Shown here: in pieces, positions 46,612 to 57,411 of the stretch
Layout of the letters: each line of letters begins with the position of its first letter
Position numbering within the stretch: the stretch's first letter is position 1
NCBI RefSeq assembly: GCF_025056915.1
Contig: NZ_JANWVH010000006.1
Coordinates: 1-61,974, forward strand
Length of the DNA: 61,974 nucleotides
From: Meiothermus sp.
GTDB lineage: Bacteria; Deinococcota; Deinococci; Deinococcales; Thermaceae
Direction: 5' to 3'
Translations under genes and position numbers: made by a program
The notes under the pieces: generated by a model
The model's input: the letters and a program-made list of their open reading frames with translations, nothing else
The model's database searches: none
What the model was told of the DNA's origin: nothing

Positions 46612-48339
46612 TTAGTGGTAGTGCGCGTCCTTGGCGCCGCGTGGAATCCGCACCGACTCCACCAGCTCCTGGACATCCTTGGGGGGTTCGGGGGTCATGC
46701 GGGACACGAAGTAGGTAATCAGGAAGTTGAGCACCATGCCCACCGTGCCGATGCCCTCGGGGCTCACGTTGAAGAACCAGCGGGGCATGCCAAAATAGCT
46801 GGTTCCGATGATGTAGGTGGCGGTGAAGACCAGGCCCACCACCATCCCGGCGATGGCCCCTTCGCGGGTGGTACGTTTGTCGAAGACCCCCAGCAGAATG
46901 GCCGGGAAGAAACTACTCGCGGCCAGGCCAAAGGCAAAGGCCACCAGCTGGGCAATGAAACCCGGTGGGTTCTGGCCAAAGTACCCGGCCACCAGCACGG
47001 CCAGCAGAATGCCCACGCGGGCAATCAGCAGGCGCTGCCCCTCGGTGGCTTTGGGGTTGATGATGCGGTAGTAAAGGTCGTGGGAGAGCGCCGAAGAGAT
47101 CACAATCAGAAGGCCGGAAGCCGTGGAGAGCGCGGCTGCCAGGCCGCCCGCCGCGACCAGGGCAATGATGATGGGGGCGAGCTTGGCGACCTCTGGCGTG
47201 GACAGCACGATGATGTCGTTGTTGATGAAGACCTCGTTCTTGCTCTTCTCGTTGGGGCTGTTGAAGTCGGGCCGGTTGGTGCCCGGAATCAGATTAAAGG
47301 CCCGCCCCGGCGCCACGGTGATCTTGCCGTCGCCGTCCTTGTCCACAAATTGCAGCAGTTTGGTCTTCTCCCACTTGGCCACCCAGTTTATCTCGCGAAC
47401 CTCCTTGAGGCTTTTGCCGTTGAGGGTTTCGATCAGGTTGTAGCGGGCAAAAACCGATACGGCAGGGGCGGTGGTGTACAGCAGGGCGATAAAAAGCAGC
47501 GCCCAACCAGCGGAGGCGCGGGCATCCTTAACCGTCGGCACGGTGTAGAAGCGGATAATCACGTGCGGCAGCCCAGCCGTGCCAAACATCAGACATGCTG
47601 TAATCAGCAGAATGTTCAGCATGTCGAAGCTCTGGAAGGGCTGGGTGTACTGGGTAAACCCGAGGTCTACCTGAATTTTGTTGAGCCGCTCGGTAATGTC
47701 GCTGAAGGTCAGGGCCAGTTGCGGGATAGGGTTTCCGGTCAGGATGCTGGCAATGGCGAAGGCTGGAATCAGGTACGCGATGATGAGCACCGTGTACTGG
47801 GCCGCCTGGGTCCAGGTGATGCCCTTCATCCCCCCGATCACTGCGAACATAGCCGTGACCGCCACGCCAATCCAGAGCCCGGTGGTGTTGGGCACCTGTA
47901 GATAGCGGGCAAAGACCGTGCCCACCCCCACCAGCTGGGGAATTACATACACGAACGAGACGAAAACCGCCGCCACCACCGCAACCACGCGGGCGGTTTG
48001 GGAGTAGTACCGGTCGCCCACAAAGTCCGGCACGGTGAACTTGCCGAACTTACGCAGGTAGGGGGCCAGCAGCAGGGCAAGCAGCACGTAACCGCCGGTC
48101 CAGCCCATCAGATAGATGGTGCCGTCGTAACCCAGGGTGGAGATCAGGCCCGCCATCGAGATAAAGCTGGCCGCGCTCATCCAGTCGGCAGCGGTGGCCA
48201 TGCCGTTGGCAATGGGGGGAACTCCGCGACCGGCCACGTAAAAGCCTTCGGTCTCGCGCACTCGAGCCCAGATGCCGATGCCGATGTAAAGCCCGAAGGT
48301 GAGCAGCACAACGATCCAGGTCCAAAGTTCAACGCTCAT
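46612..48339 (-). CDS. Sodium:solute symporter, VC_2705-like subfamily (acetate/monocarboxylate type)
   Basis: The 575-residue SSS-family transporter has about 13 membrane helices. Early blocks are FYVAGRGVPPIANGMATAAD, SMAGLISTLGYDG, FTVPDFVGDRY. In a central extramembrane loop is VDKDGDGKITV, a perfect EF-hand-like DxDxDG calcium loop. The small-subunit gene directly upstream and the acetyl-CoA synthetase genes beyond support acetate or a similar monocarboxylate as substrate. GGAGG lies before the ATG; a strong terminator follows. Confidence 0.88.
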   Translation of the reverse strand: MSVELWTWIVVLLTFGLYIGIGIWARVRETEGFYVAGRGVPPIANGMATAADWMSAASFISMAGLISTLGYDGTIYLMGWTGGYVLLALLLAPYLRKFGKFTVPDFVGDRYYSQTARVVAVVAAVFVSFVYVIPQLVGVGTVFARYLQVPNTTGLWIGVAVTAMFAVIGGMKGITWTQAAQYTVLIIAYLIPAFAIASILTGNPIPQLALTFSDITERLNKIQVDLGFTQYTQPFQSFDMLNILLITACLMFGTAGLPHVIIRFYTVPTVKDARASAGWALLFIALLYTTAPAVSVFARYNLIETLNGKSLKEVREINWVAKWEKTKLLQFVDKDGDGKITVAPGRAFNLIPGTNRPDFNSPNEKSKNEVFINNDIIVLSTPEVAKLAPIIIALVAAGGLAAALSTASGLLIVISSALSHDLYYRIINPKATEGQRLLIARVGILLAVLVAGYFGQNPPGFIAQLVAFAFGLAASSFFPAILLGVFDKRTTREGAIAGMVVGLVFTATYIIGTSYFGMPRWFFNVSPEGIGTVGMVLNFLITYFVSRMTPEPPKDVQELVESVRIPRGAKDAHYH

Positions 48340-48350
48340 TCAGTTGCCTC

Positions 48351-48605
48351 CTACTCGTGCACGTCGAACTGCTGGTCTATTTTGTTCATCTGCGCCACGT
48401 ACACAAAAATCAGGATGACGAAGATGATGATGGCCCCCTGGTGTGCAAACCAGAATCCCAGCGGCAGGGAGCCCAGTTTTATGTTGTTGAGAGCCTGCAC
48501 CAACACAATCCCGAACCCGTAAGAGACCACCGCCCACACGATGAGCAGGTTACGGATCAGGTTGATGTTGGCCTTCCAGTACGCCTCGGCCTTTGCTTTG
48601 TCCAT
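48351..48605 (-). CDS. Solute:sodium symporter small subunit (DUF4212)
   Basis: The 84-residue protein has two membrane helices (LLIVWAVVSYGFGIVLVQAL and IIIFVILIFVYVAQMNKID) and the family start AKAEAYWKANINLIRNLL. DUF4212 proteins accompany VC_2705-type symporters and are thought to be an accessory subunit. The second ATG (48605) was chosen because GGAGG lies five bases before it. The symporter gene follows after 11 bp. Confidence 0.9.
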   Translation of the reverse strand: MDKAKAEAYWKANINLIRNLLIVWAVVSYGFGIVLVQALNNIKLGSLPLGFWFAHQGAIIIFVILIFVYVAQMNKIDQQFDVHE

Positions 48606-48684
48606 GCCTTCCTCCATGTAACACAAGTCCGGCCACCGGTACCGTTGGGGTGGTCGCTTCAGCGCTTTTCAGACTTGCGCCATG

Positions 48685-48753
48685 AATCTAACACCGTAAT
48701 TGTGTCCTGGCAAGTTATTTGAGGATTATAGATATATGCGAAAACCGACGCAA
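48685..48753 (-). promoter_or_regulatory. Tandem promoters of the symporter operon
   Basis: Two sigma-A type promoters with exact 17-bp spacers lie on the minus strand. The proximal one is TTGCCA (48708-48713) with TAGATT (48685-48690). The distal one is TTGCGT (48748-48753) with TATAAT (48725-48730). The surrounding 361-bp gap (48606-48966) is AT-rich for this genome and otherwise shows no gene; it also includes palindromic bits such as GCATATG...CATATGC. Two start sites suggest regulated expression. Confidence 0.65.
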
Positions 48754-48966
48754 TTATTTGGCATATGAGAGCGCTTGCAACCAGGTTACCAATATGCATA
48801 ACGGGATATACCGGCGCTGCACAAACAGCTCTGTGAACTGCCAGCTACATGGGTATTGGACTTGACCGTCATTCGATCTGCTCAATGCCAAGATGAAGCG
48901 AATTGATGTTTGATGAGTGTTCGAGGGCTTTTAGATGAACCTATAAGATTAGCTTATGAATGTAAA

Positions 48967-50850
48967 CTACTCTTCCAGCGTGCTCAAGTCGCCCGGGTCG
49001 CGCCCCATTTCCTGGGCTTTGAGCAAGCGCCGAAGAATTTTTCCACTGCGGGTTTTGGGCAGCTTGTCCAGAAAGACCAGCTCGCCGGGGGTGGCGATGG
49101 GGCCGAGCTCGAGGCGCACGTGCTGCACAATCTCGGTTTTGAGGGCCTCGGTTTTTTCACGCCCGACCCGCAGCACCACAAAGGCCTTGATGTTCTCCCC
49201 CTTAATTGGGTCGGGCACGCCAATCACGGCGGCCTCGGCCACCGCAGGATGGGAGACCAGCGCACTTTCCACATCCGCCGTGCCGATGCGGTGACCGGCC
49301 ACGTTGAGCACGTCGTCGGCGCGGCCCAGCACGGCGAAGTAGCCCTCGGCAGTCCGGCTGGCCACATCGCCGGCGGCATACACGTTCCCAGGTATTTCTG
49401 TCCAGTACTGGGTATAGCGGGCGTGGTTGCCCCAAACCGTGCGCATCATGTGGGGGAAAGGGCGCTTAAGGGCCAGCAAGCCCCCGGTTCCCGGCGCTAC
49501 CTCGTGGCCCTCGGCATCCACTACCGTGGCCTCCACGCCGGGAAGGGGCACCCCCACCAAGCCGGGCTTGCCCGGCAGGGTCAGGGGCGTACCCAGGGTG
49601 GGGCCGCCCAGCTCGGTCTGCCACCAGTTGTCGGCCACAAAACCGCGCCGTCCTCCGTCCATGAGGTGCTCCACAGCCCACTGCCAGGCCTCGGGGTTCA
49701 AGGGTTCGCCCGCCACGCCGATAAAGCGGAGCGAGGAGAGGTCGTGCTGGGCGGGCCACTCAGGGCCAAACTTCATGAACATGCGGACGGCGGTAGGCGC
49801 GGTGAACATCACATTCACCCGGTAGCGCTCCACCGCTTGCCAGAGGGCAGCCGGGCTGGGGTAGTCGGGCGCGCCCTCCCGTAGAACGCTCGTGATGCCC
49901 AGGAGCAGCGGCGCATACACGATATAACTGTGCCCCACAATCCAGCCGATGTCCGAGGTGGCCCAGAAGACATCGGTCTCCTTAACGTCGAAAAACGAGC
50001 GCAGGTGGTAGGCGGTGCCCACCATGTAGCCCCCGTGCACGTGCACCACCCCTTTGGGCTTGCCGGTAGAGCCTGAAGTGTAGAGGATGAAGAGCGGGTG
50101 TTCGCTGTCCAGTGGAACGGCTTCGGCTTCGGGTTTATGCGACCAGAGCAACCGGTTGAAGTCGTGGAAGCGGGGTCCCTCGGGAGCTGCTTTGCTGCGG
50201 CAGAACCAGACCGTTTGCACGTCCAGGTCCTCGATGGCCTGAAGCACGATGGACTCGAGGTCAACCGGCTTGCCCCGCCGGTAGCTCACATCCCCGGCAA
50301 TCACCAGCCTGGCCCCGGCGTCCATAATGCGCTCGCGCAGCGCCGAAACCCCCAAACCGGCGTACACCACCGAGTGGATGGCCCCAATGCGGGCGCAGGC
50401 CAGCATGGCCATGACGCCTTCCAGCGTGAGCGGCATGTAGATGATGACCCGATCCCCTTTCTGTACCCCCAGGTGCATGAGCCCGGTGGCCAGACGCGAA
50501 ACCCGGTCCAGCAACTCGCCGTAGGTGAGCTTTTGCTCGCTGCCGTCCTCCCCCAGGTACAAAAGGGCCACCTGGTTGCGCCTGGAGCCTTTGGCATGGC
50601 GGTCGAGGGCGTTATAGGTGATGTTGGTCTGGCCGCCCAGAAACCAGCGATGGTCGGGGAAATTCCACTCCAGCACCCGGTCGAAGGGCCGGAACCAGTG
50701 AAACTGCCGGGCCTGCTCGCCCCAGAAGGCTTCGGGGTCTTGCAGGCTGCGGGCGTACTCCGCCCCAAAGTCGGGGACATTGGCGGCTTGTTGCTGGGCG
50801 GCGGGGGCTTGGTAGCTGACCTTGGTTTTCAGCAGTTGCTCGAGCTCCAT
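48967..50850 (-). CDS. Acetyl-CoA synthetase-like AMP-forming ligase (paralogue 1)
   Basis: The 627-residue enzyme has the ACS N-terminal domain (FHWFRPFDRVLEWNFPDHRW), the ATP loop [14 protein letters not shown], the acyl-pocket segment DNWWQTELGG and the C-terminal KTRSGKILRRLLKAQE with the catalytic, acetylatable lysine. It converts a short carboxylate (acetate or propionate) to acyl-CoA via acyl-AMP. It is closer to the ACS half of the downstream-numbered fusion protein (both end in GDLSTLE) than to acsA. The ATG at 50850 has AGGAGG upstream. It is 195 bp downstream of the fusion gene on the same strand. Confidence 0.9.
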   Translation of the reverse strand: MELEQLLKTKVSYQAPAAQQQAANVPDFGAEYARSLQDPEAFWGEQARQFHWFRPFDRVLEWNFPDHRWFLGGQTNITYNALDRHAKGSRRNQVALLYLGEDGSEQKLTYGELLDRVSRLATGLMHLGVQKGDRVIIYMPLTLEGVMAMLACARIGAIHSVVYAGLGVSALRERIMDAGARLVIAGDVSYRRGKPVDLESIVLQAIEDLDVQTVWFCRSKAAPEGPRFHDFNRLLWSHKPEAEAVPLDSEHPLFILYTSGSTGKPKGVVHVHGGYMVGTAYHLRSFFDVKETDVFWATSDIGWIVGHSYIVYAPLLLGITSVLREGAPDYPSPAALWQAVERYRVNVMFTAPTAVRMFMKFGPEWPAQHDLSSLRFIGVAGEPLNPEAWQWAVEHLMDGGRRGFVADNWWQTELGGPTLGTPLTLPGKPGLVGVPLPGVEATVVDAEGHEVAPGTGGLLALKRPFPHMMRTVWGNHARYTQYWTEIPGNVYAAGDVASRTAEGYFAVLGRADDVLNVAGHRIGTADVESALVSHPAVAEAAVIGVPDPIKGENIKAFVVLRVGREKTEALKTEIVQHVRLELGPIATPGELVFLDKLPKTRSGKILRRLLKAQEMGRDPGDLSTLEE

Positions 50851-51045
50851 CGGGGCCTCCTGGGGTTCATCTTCACAAAGGGGGTAAGGGACAAATGCGG
50901 GCCGTTCGTGATTATGGGCAGCCCAATCCTCGTCGGCAGCGTCGGCAGGTTGGCAAAGCTATGCCGAAGCCAGCGCAGGACAAGGCCAGGCCTGCACCGA
51001 CCCCGGAGGCCCTCCCAACAAGCGGGCTAGCCCTCAAATCTACCC

Positions 51046-53688
51046 TCATGGCTCCAGTGTGGAGAGGTCGCCTGGGTCGGCCCCTTGCTCCTGGGCCTTG
51101 AGCAGGCGGCGAAGGATTTTGCCGCTCTTGGTTCGCGGCAGCTGGTCCATAATCTCGACCTCGGTGGGCAGGCTCAGGCTTCCGAGCTGCCGGCGCAGGT
51201 GGCTCGAGAGCTTGGCGGCCAGAATCTCGCGCACCTGGGGGCTGGCCTCGCGGGTTTTGAGCACCACGTAAACCTTGATAATCTCGCCCATTTCCGGATT
51301 GGCAACCCCTACCGCAGCCGCCTCGGCCACCGCCGGGTGGGAAAGCATGGCCCCCTCAATTTCTGCCGTGCCAATGCGGAGCTCGCCGGCCTTGATGACG
51401 TCGTCCGAGCGGCCCAGCAGGGCGATGTAGCCCTCGCTGTCGCGCACTGCAATGTCGCCGGTGGCGTAGCAGCCCGGAATGCGGTTCCATTGCTCGGCGT
51501 AGCGCTCCGGGTTGTTCCAGAAGGTGCGCATGAAATGGGGGAAAGGCTTGCAGATGACCAGGTGCCCCTTCTGCCCGGGCGGCAGCTCACGCCCTTGCGC
51601 ATCAACCACCTGCATCTTGACCCCGGGCAATGGGAAACCGGCCTTGCCGGGCTTGGCCGGCATACAAACCGGCGTGGAGAGGCAGGGCCCGCCGGTCTCG
51701 GTCTGCCACCAGTGGTCCACCACGTGGGCCAGGTTCTGGGCTGCCCAGTGCCAGACCTCGGGGGCCAGGTACTCGCCCACGCTAGCAACCAGGCGAAGGT
51801 CGCGGAGCTGGGCATTCTTGGCCCACTCATCGCCGTGCTTGCGCAGGGCCCGCAGCCAGGTAGGGCTGATGATGAGTACGTTCACCCCGCAGTCTTCCAG
51901 GGTTTCGTAGAAGCCGCTGGGGTCGGGGTAGTCCAGCCGCTCGGCCCTGAGCACCGTGGTCAGCCCTTCCAGGAGCGGCGCATACAGGCCGTAGCTGTGC
52001 CCCACAATCCAGGAGAGGTCGGCGGTGGCCCAGGAGATTTCGCCCTCCTTGAGGTCGAAAAGGGTGCGCAGGTGGTAGGTGATGCCCACCATGTAGCCCC
52101 CGTGCACGTGCACCACCCCTTTGGGTTTGCCGGTGGAGCCCGAGGTATAAAGAATAAAAAGCGGGTGTTCGCTCTCGACGGGCAGTGCCTTTGTGGTGGG
52201 GCGGTGGGCTTCGATGAGGTCCCAGAACTCGAGGGGCCGGGCGCTACCGCTGCGGCTGTACCACAGCACCGGCACCTCCAGACCCTGGGTGGCTTCCTCA
52301 ATCAGGTTGGTGAAGGAAAGGGTGCGCCCGCCCTGGTACATCCGGTCGGCGGCCACCAGCAGGCGGGCATTGGTGTCCTGGAGCCGTTCGCGCAGGGTTT
52401 GACTGCTCAGGCCCGCCGGAATGGCCACGTGCACCGCCCCGATGCGGGCACAGGCCAGAAAGGTCAGGGCCATCTCCAGGCCGGTGGGCATGTACACCGC
52501 CACCCGGTCGCCCGGTTGAATCCCCAGCGAGAGCAGCCCTCCGGCCAGACGGGCGGACAGGTCGCGCAGCTCGCGGTAGGTGAGCTTATGTACGGTGCCG
52601 TCCCCCGCCAGCGCAATCAGGGCCAGCTGGTTGCGGCGGGGGCTGTCGGCGTGGCGGTCCAGGGCGTTGTAGGCGAGGTTGGTCGTGGCGCCCACAAACC
52701 AGCGGTGATAGGGCAGCTTGATTTCCTGCACCTGCTTCCAGGGCTGGAACCAGTGAAAGCGCGTGGCCCACTCGGCCCAAAACTGCTCGGGCTGCTCGAG
52801 GCTCCGGCGATACTCAGCCGCATAGTCCCGCAGGTTTGCATTTTGCACCAGGGTTTTGGGCGGCCAGACGGCCTCTTCCTCCGCCGAGGAGCCCAGGTAC
52901 AAAGGCTCGTGGGGCGGAAGCCCTTCTGGTTCGGGGGGCGGGGTCGGTTCGACCCTGGGATGGCTCGAGGCGGCCCGGGCCACCTCCTGCACCGCCTGAA
53001 CCAGGCGGGTAAAGGCATAGGGAAAGCGCCTCGAGGGCACCACCACCCCAAACGCCCCCATCACCTGCCCGTCCTGGCCAAAGATGGGGGCGGCCAGCCC
53101 CGAGATGCCGTCGGTGTGCTCTTCAATTTCCACCGCAAAGCCCAGCTGGCGTACCTTGGCCAGCTCTTCCTCGAGGGTCAGGGGGTCGGTGATGGTGAGG
53201 TGGGTGTACGTCTTGAGGTTTTGCAAATGGATGGCCTGGGCTCCGGCCTCCAGAAAAGCCAGCACCGCCTTGCCCATGGCCAGGGCGTGGAAGCCCTCGG
53301 TGATCTGGTCGTCTACCCCTGCCAGCTTGGGCAGGCCTTGCCGTCCTCGGGTGGTCAGGCGCAGCTTGCCCTCGGGGGTGAGCAGGGCCAGGTAGGTGCG
53401 CTCACGGGTGCGTAGATACAGCTCCTCGAGCGCATCGGATAGCTTCTCAGGCTCGGCCAGCGGGGCCCGGCTTGGGGCCAGCGCGTTCTTGGAGAGCCGG
53501 TAGGTGCTGCCTTCACGCTCGGCGAAACCTTCCGAAACCAGGCTGGCCAACAGTGCGTAGGCCGTGGACAGGCTTTTCCCCAGAAATGCCGCAAGCTGAG
53601 GGGCCTCGACGCCTTCGGGGTGCTGGGCCAGGTAGGCCAAGACCCGCAGCGCGGCCTGAACGGTGGTAAGTTTGCGACTCTGAGCCAT
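51046..53688 (-). CDS. IclR-type regulator fused to acetyl-CoA synthetase
   Basis: A single uninterrupted 880-residue frame encodes two complete modules. Residues about 5-70 are a winged helix-turn-helix of IclR type (VQAALRVLAYLAQHPEGVEA, LGKSLSTAYALLASLVSEGF). Residues about 78-240 are the IclR ligand domain (GFHALAMGKAVLAFLE, DGISGLAAPIFGQDGQ, GAFGVVVPSRRFP). A proline-rich linker (241-262) leads to an ACS domain of about 600 residues with [21 protein letters not shown] and RTKSGKILRRLL. Key catalytic motifs look intact. The ATG at 53688 has no good ribosome binding site; a TTG six codons upstream is the alternative. It is divergent from acsA and precedes acs paralogue 1. Confidence 0.92.
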   Translation of the reverse strand: MAQSRKLTTVQAALRVLAYLAQHPEGVEAPQLAAFLGKSLSTAYALLASLVSEGFAEREGSTYRLSKNALAPSRAPLAEPEKLSDALEELYLRTRERTYLALLTPEGKLRLTTRGRQGLPKLAGVDDQITEGFHALAMGKAVLAFLEAGAQAIHLQNLKTYTHLTITDPLTLEEELAKVRQLGFAVEIEEHTDGISGLAAPIFGQDGQVMGAFGVVVPSRRFPYAFTRLVQAVQEVARAASSHPRVEPTPPPEPEGLPPHEPLYLGSSAEEEAVWPPKTLVQNANLRDYAAEYRRSLEQPEQFWAEWATRFHWFQPWKQVQEIKLPYHRWFVGATTNLAYNALDRHADSPRRNQLALIALAGDGTVHKLTYRELRDLSARLAGGLLSLGIQPGDRVAVYMPTGLEMALTFLACARIGAVHVAIPAGLSSQTLRERLQDTNARLLVAADRMYQGGRTLSFTNLIEEATQGLEVPVLWYSRSGSARPLEFWDLIEAHRPTTKALPVESEHPLFILYTSGSTGKPKGVVHVHGGYMVGITYHLRTLFDLKEGEISWATADLSWIVGHSYGLYAPLLEGLTTVLRAERLDYPDPSGFYETLEDCGVNVLIISPTWLRALRKHGDEWAKNAQLRDLRLVASVGEYLAPEVWHWAAQNLAHVVDHWWQTETGGPCLSTPVCMPAKPGKAGFPLPGVKMQVVDAQGRELPPGQKGHLVICKPFPHFMRTFWNNPERYAEQWNRIPGCYATGDIAVRDSEGYIALLGRSDDVIKAGELRIGTAEIEGAMLSHPAVAEAAAVGVANPEMGEIIKVYVVLKTREASPQVREILAAKLSSHLRRQLGSLSLPTEVEIMDQLPRTKSGKILRRLLKAQEQGADPGDLSTLEP

Positions 53689-53750
53689 ACTTTTCGAACG
53701 ACGCAAGCCAAAGAACGCCAGCGGATTCCTTGTGAAATGTAACTGGCGCT

Positions 53751-53779
53751 ATTGTGGCGACCCGTAAGCCAACTGTCAA
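53751..53779 (-). promoter_or_regulatory. Promoter of the IclR-ACS fusion gene
   Basis: TTGACA (53774-53779) and CACAAT (53751-53756) on the minus strand are 17 bp apart, giving a leader of about 56 nt. It stands back-to-back with the acsA promoter only about 40 bp away, so one bound regulator could act on both. Confidence 0.65.
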
Positions 53780-53820
53780 GTAACCGACAAATTCCTACAT
53801 TTTCCGAACCGCGTTTTTTC

Positions 53821-53849
53821 TTGACGGGATATGCTTCAGAGCCTATGCT
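53821..53849 (+). promoter_or_regulatory. Promoter of acsA
   Basis: TTGACG (53821-53826) and TATGCT (53844-53849) are 17 bp apart. The predicted leader of about 56 nt contains a T-rich segment (GGTTTGGTTTTTTTGC) before the GAAAGG ribosome binding site. Confidence 0.7.
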
Positions 53850-53911
53850 CACCCTAAAAAGGCTCATCGTGTCCGCCGTCGGGTTTGGTTTTTTTGCTTG
53901 AAAGGGATGCT

Positions 53912-55858
<1,947 letters not shown>

Positions 55859-55924
55859 TTGTTCTTCAAAAAGGCAGTCGGCCAATCCAAAAGCTTTGCG
55901 GGCTGTTTATTTGAACCCTAGAGT

Positions 55925-56079
55925 GCTCTTCACACGTTATGAGCCATTCGAGTTCGAGAACGCCTCATTCTGAACAGAACAGTGGCCGCCTGGAAACTCG
56001 AAAACATGCGTCCCGGCCCAGGCACAACGCAGACACTTGTCCCTTCTCGTTTTCGTGGGCGGCCACGTCTGTGAAGAGC
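55925..56079 (+). repeat. Dispersed palindromic element, copy 4 (best preserved)
   Basis: This 155-bp element has perfect 10-bp terminal inverted repeats (GCTCTTCACA at 55925-55934, TGTGAAGAGC at 56070-56079) and a second, internal perfect pair (GTGGCCGCC at 55982, GGCGGCCAC at 56058-56066). It contains no open frame of note and would fold into a long cruciform or hairpin. It lies between convergent acsA and prfB. Confidence 0.8.
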
Positions 56080-56102
56080 GCGGTAAGCTGAGGGTGGTTG
56101 GA

Positions 56103-56147
56103 CAAAACCTTTGCTGGTTTTGGGAAGGGCCAGCCACCTGGCCCTTT
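56103..56147 (+). terminator. Double hairpin downstream of acsA
   Basis: Two perfect stems follow one another: CAAAACC-TTTGCT-GGTTTTG (56103-56122) and AAGGGCCAG-CCAC-CTGGCCCTT (56125-56146), the second trailed by a short T-run on the plus strand. They are placed to stop transcription from acsA before the convergent prfB. The rest of the 55859-56256 gap has no gene. Confidence 0.6.
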
Positions 56148-56256
56148 CAGCCAGGTCGAGTGAGTCCAGGCTGGGCGACTGGATTCGCTCGCCGGGTGGG
56201 TGTGGTTCTAAAGGCCCTTGTGCGATAGGGCAAGAACGCGGTGCAGGCCCGCTTTT

Positions 56257-57355
56257 CTACTCGTCCTCGGCGCTCGAGACCGTCTCTCTGCGCCCGGCCT
56301 TCCACTCCAGCCCAGCCCAGATTAGGCTTTCCAAATCGCCGTCCAGCACGTTCTCGGGGTCGTGGCGCATCTCGCCGGTGCGGTGGTCTTTGATGTACTG
56401 CTTGTCCAGCACGTAACTGCGAATCTGGCTGCCCCACTCGATGGGGCGGGCTTCGCCGCGAAGTCGGGCCAGCTCTTCTTGTTTTTTCTTGTATTCAATC
56501 TCGAAGAGCTTGGAGCGCAGGATATTCATGGCCATTTCCTTGTTTTTTTGCTGGCTGCGGGTTACCTGGCACTTCACGATGATGCCGGTGGGCAGGTGTA
56601 CGACCCGCACCGCCGAGTCGGTGGTGTTCACCCCCTGGCCGCCCTTGCCCTGCGAGCGCATCACGTCAATGCGCAGGTCTTCGGGGGCAATTTGAATCTC
56701 CACCGATTCGTCCACTTCGGGCATGACCTCTACCGCCGCAAAACTGGTCTGGCGCTTGCCCTGCGCATTGAAGGGGGAGGGCCGCACCAGGCGGTGCACC
56801 CCGGCTTCGGGGGACATCAGCCCAAAGGCGTTTTCGCCCCGCACGATAAACTGCGCATAATCAATGCCAGCCTCGGCCCCCGGTTCCAGGTCCACTAGCT
56901 CCAGGGTAAAACCGTGGCGCTCGGCAAAGCGGGTGTACATGCGGTAGAGCATCTGGGCCCAGTCGCAGGCCTCGGTGCCGCCCGCGCCGGGCTTGATGGT
57001 CACGATGGCGGCGTTCTCGGCATAGGGGAAGGAGAGCAGGGTCTGGTGGTACAGCTCCTCGAGCTCGCGTCCGGCCCGCTCGAGCTCGGGCTGCATCTGC
57101 TCCCGCTCTTCGGCACCGAGCTCCGGCCAGAGCTCCAGAAGCCCCTGCAAGTCGGACTCCAGGCGCTTATAGCCCTCCACCACCTTGCGCAGCCGGGCCG
57201 ACTCCTGCGAAACCTTGCGGGCGTGGGCCGGGTCGTTCCAGAGGTGGGGGTCGTTGATTTGCTGCTCGAGTTCGCTCAGGCGGGCTTCTTTACCGGCGAT
57301 GTCAAAGATACCCCCGAAGGGCCTCGAGCCGGTGTTGTAGGGTCTGCAAATCCAT
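56257..57355 (-). CDS. prfB: Peptide chain release factor 2 with programmed +1 frameshift
   Basis: RF2 terminates translation at UGA and UAA. The reading frame starts with ATG at 57355 (MDLQTLQHRLEALRGYL), meets an in-frame TGA at 57302-57304 after 17 codons, and resumes in the +1 frame at GAC (57303), giving 365 residues. The shift site AGGGGGTATCTTTGAC, with its internal Shine-Dalgarno-like AGGGGG and slippery CTT-T, is identical to that of E. coli prfB. The rest shows the RF2 tripeptide region RPSPFN, the catalytic GGQ in GKGGQGVNTTDSAVR, and a typical C-terminus. Free RF2 should lower frameshifting, so the gene autoregulates. It lies downstream of murA with its own promoter. Confidence 0.95.
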
Positions 57356-57363
57356 AGCACCTG

Positions 57364-57411
57364 AGTCTAGGGTTTCTGGGCCTAAACGTCAAACCTCCGG
57401 GAGCACCGGAG
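57364..57411 (-). promoter_or_regulatory. prfB promoter with adjoining hairpin
   Basis: On the minus strand TTGACG (57387-57392) and TAGACT (57364-57369) are 17 bp apart, with TAGACT eight bases before the prfB ATG, so the mRNA is leaderless or nearly so. A perfect CTCCGG-TGCTC-CCGGAG hairpin (57395-57411) abuts the -35 and may end read-through from murA. Another hairpin (TTCGC-5-GCGAA inside GGG/CCC) lies near 57487-57510. Confidence 0.65.

Noticed and set aside
51085-53415. 776-codon open frame antisense to the IclR-ACS gene
   Set aside because: Gly/Gln/His-rich composition without recognisable motifs; it mirrors GC-rich third-position bias of the real gene.
57302-57304. In-frame TGA in prfB as a sequencing error or pseudogene
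   Set aside because: It sits in the exact programmed frameshift context known for RF2 genes.
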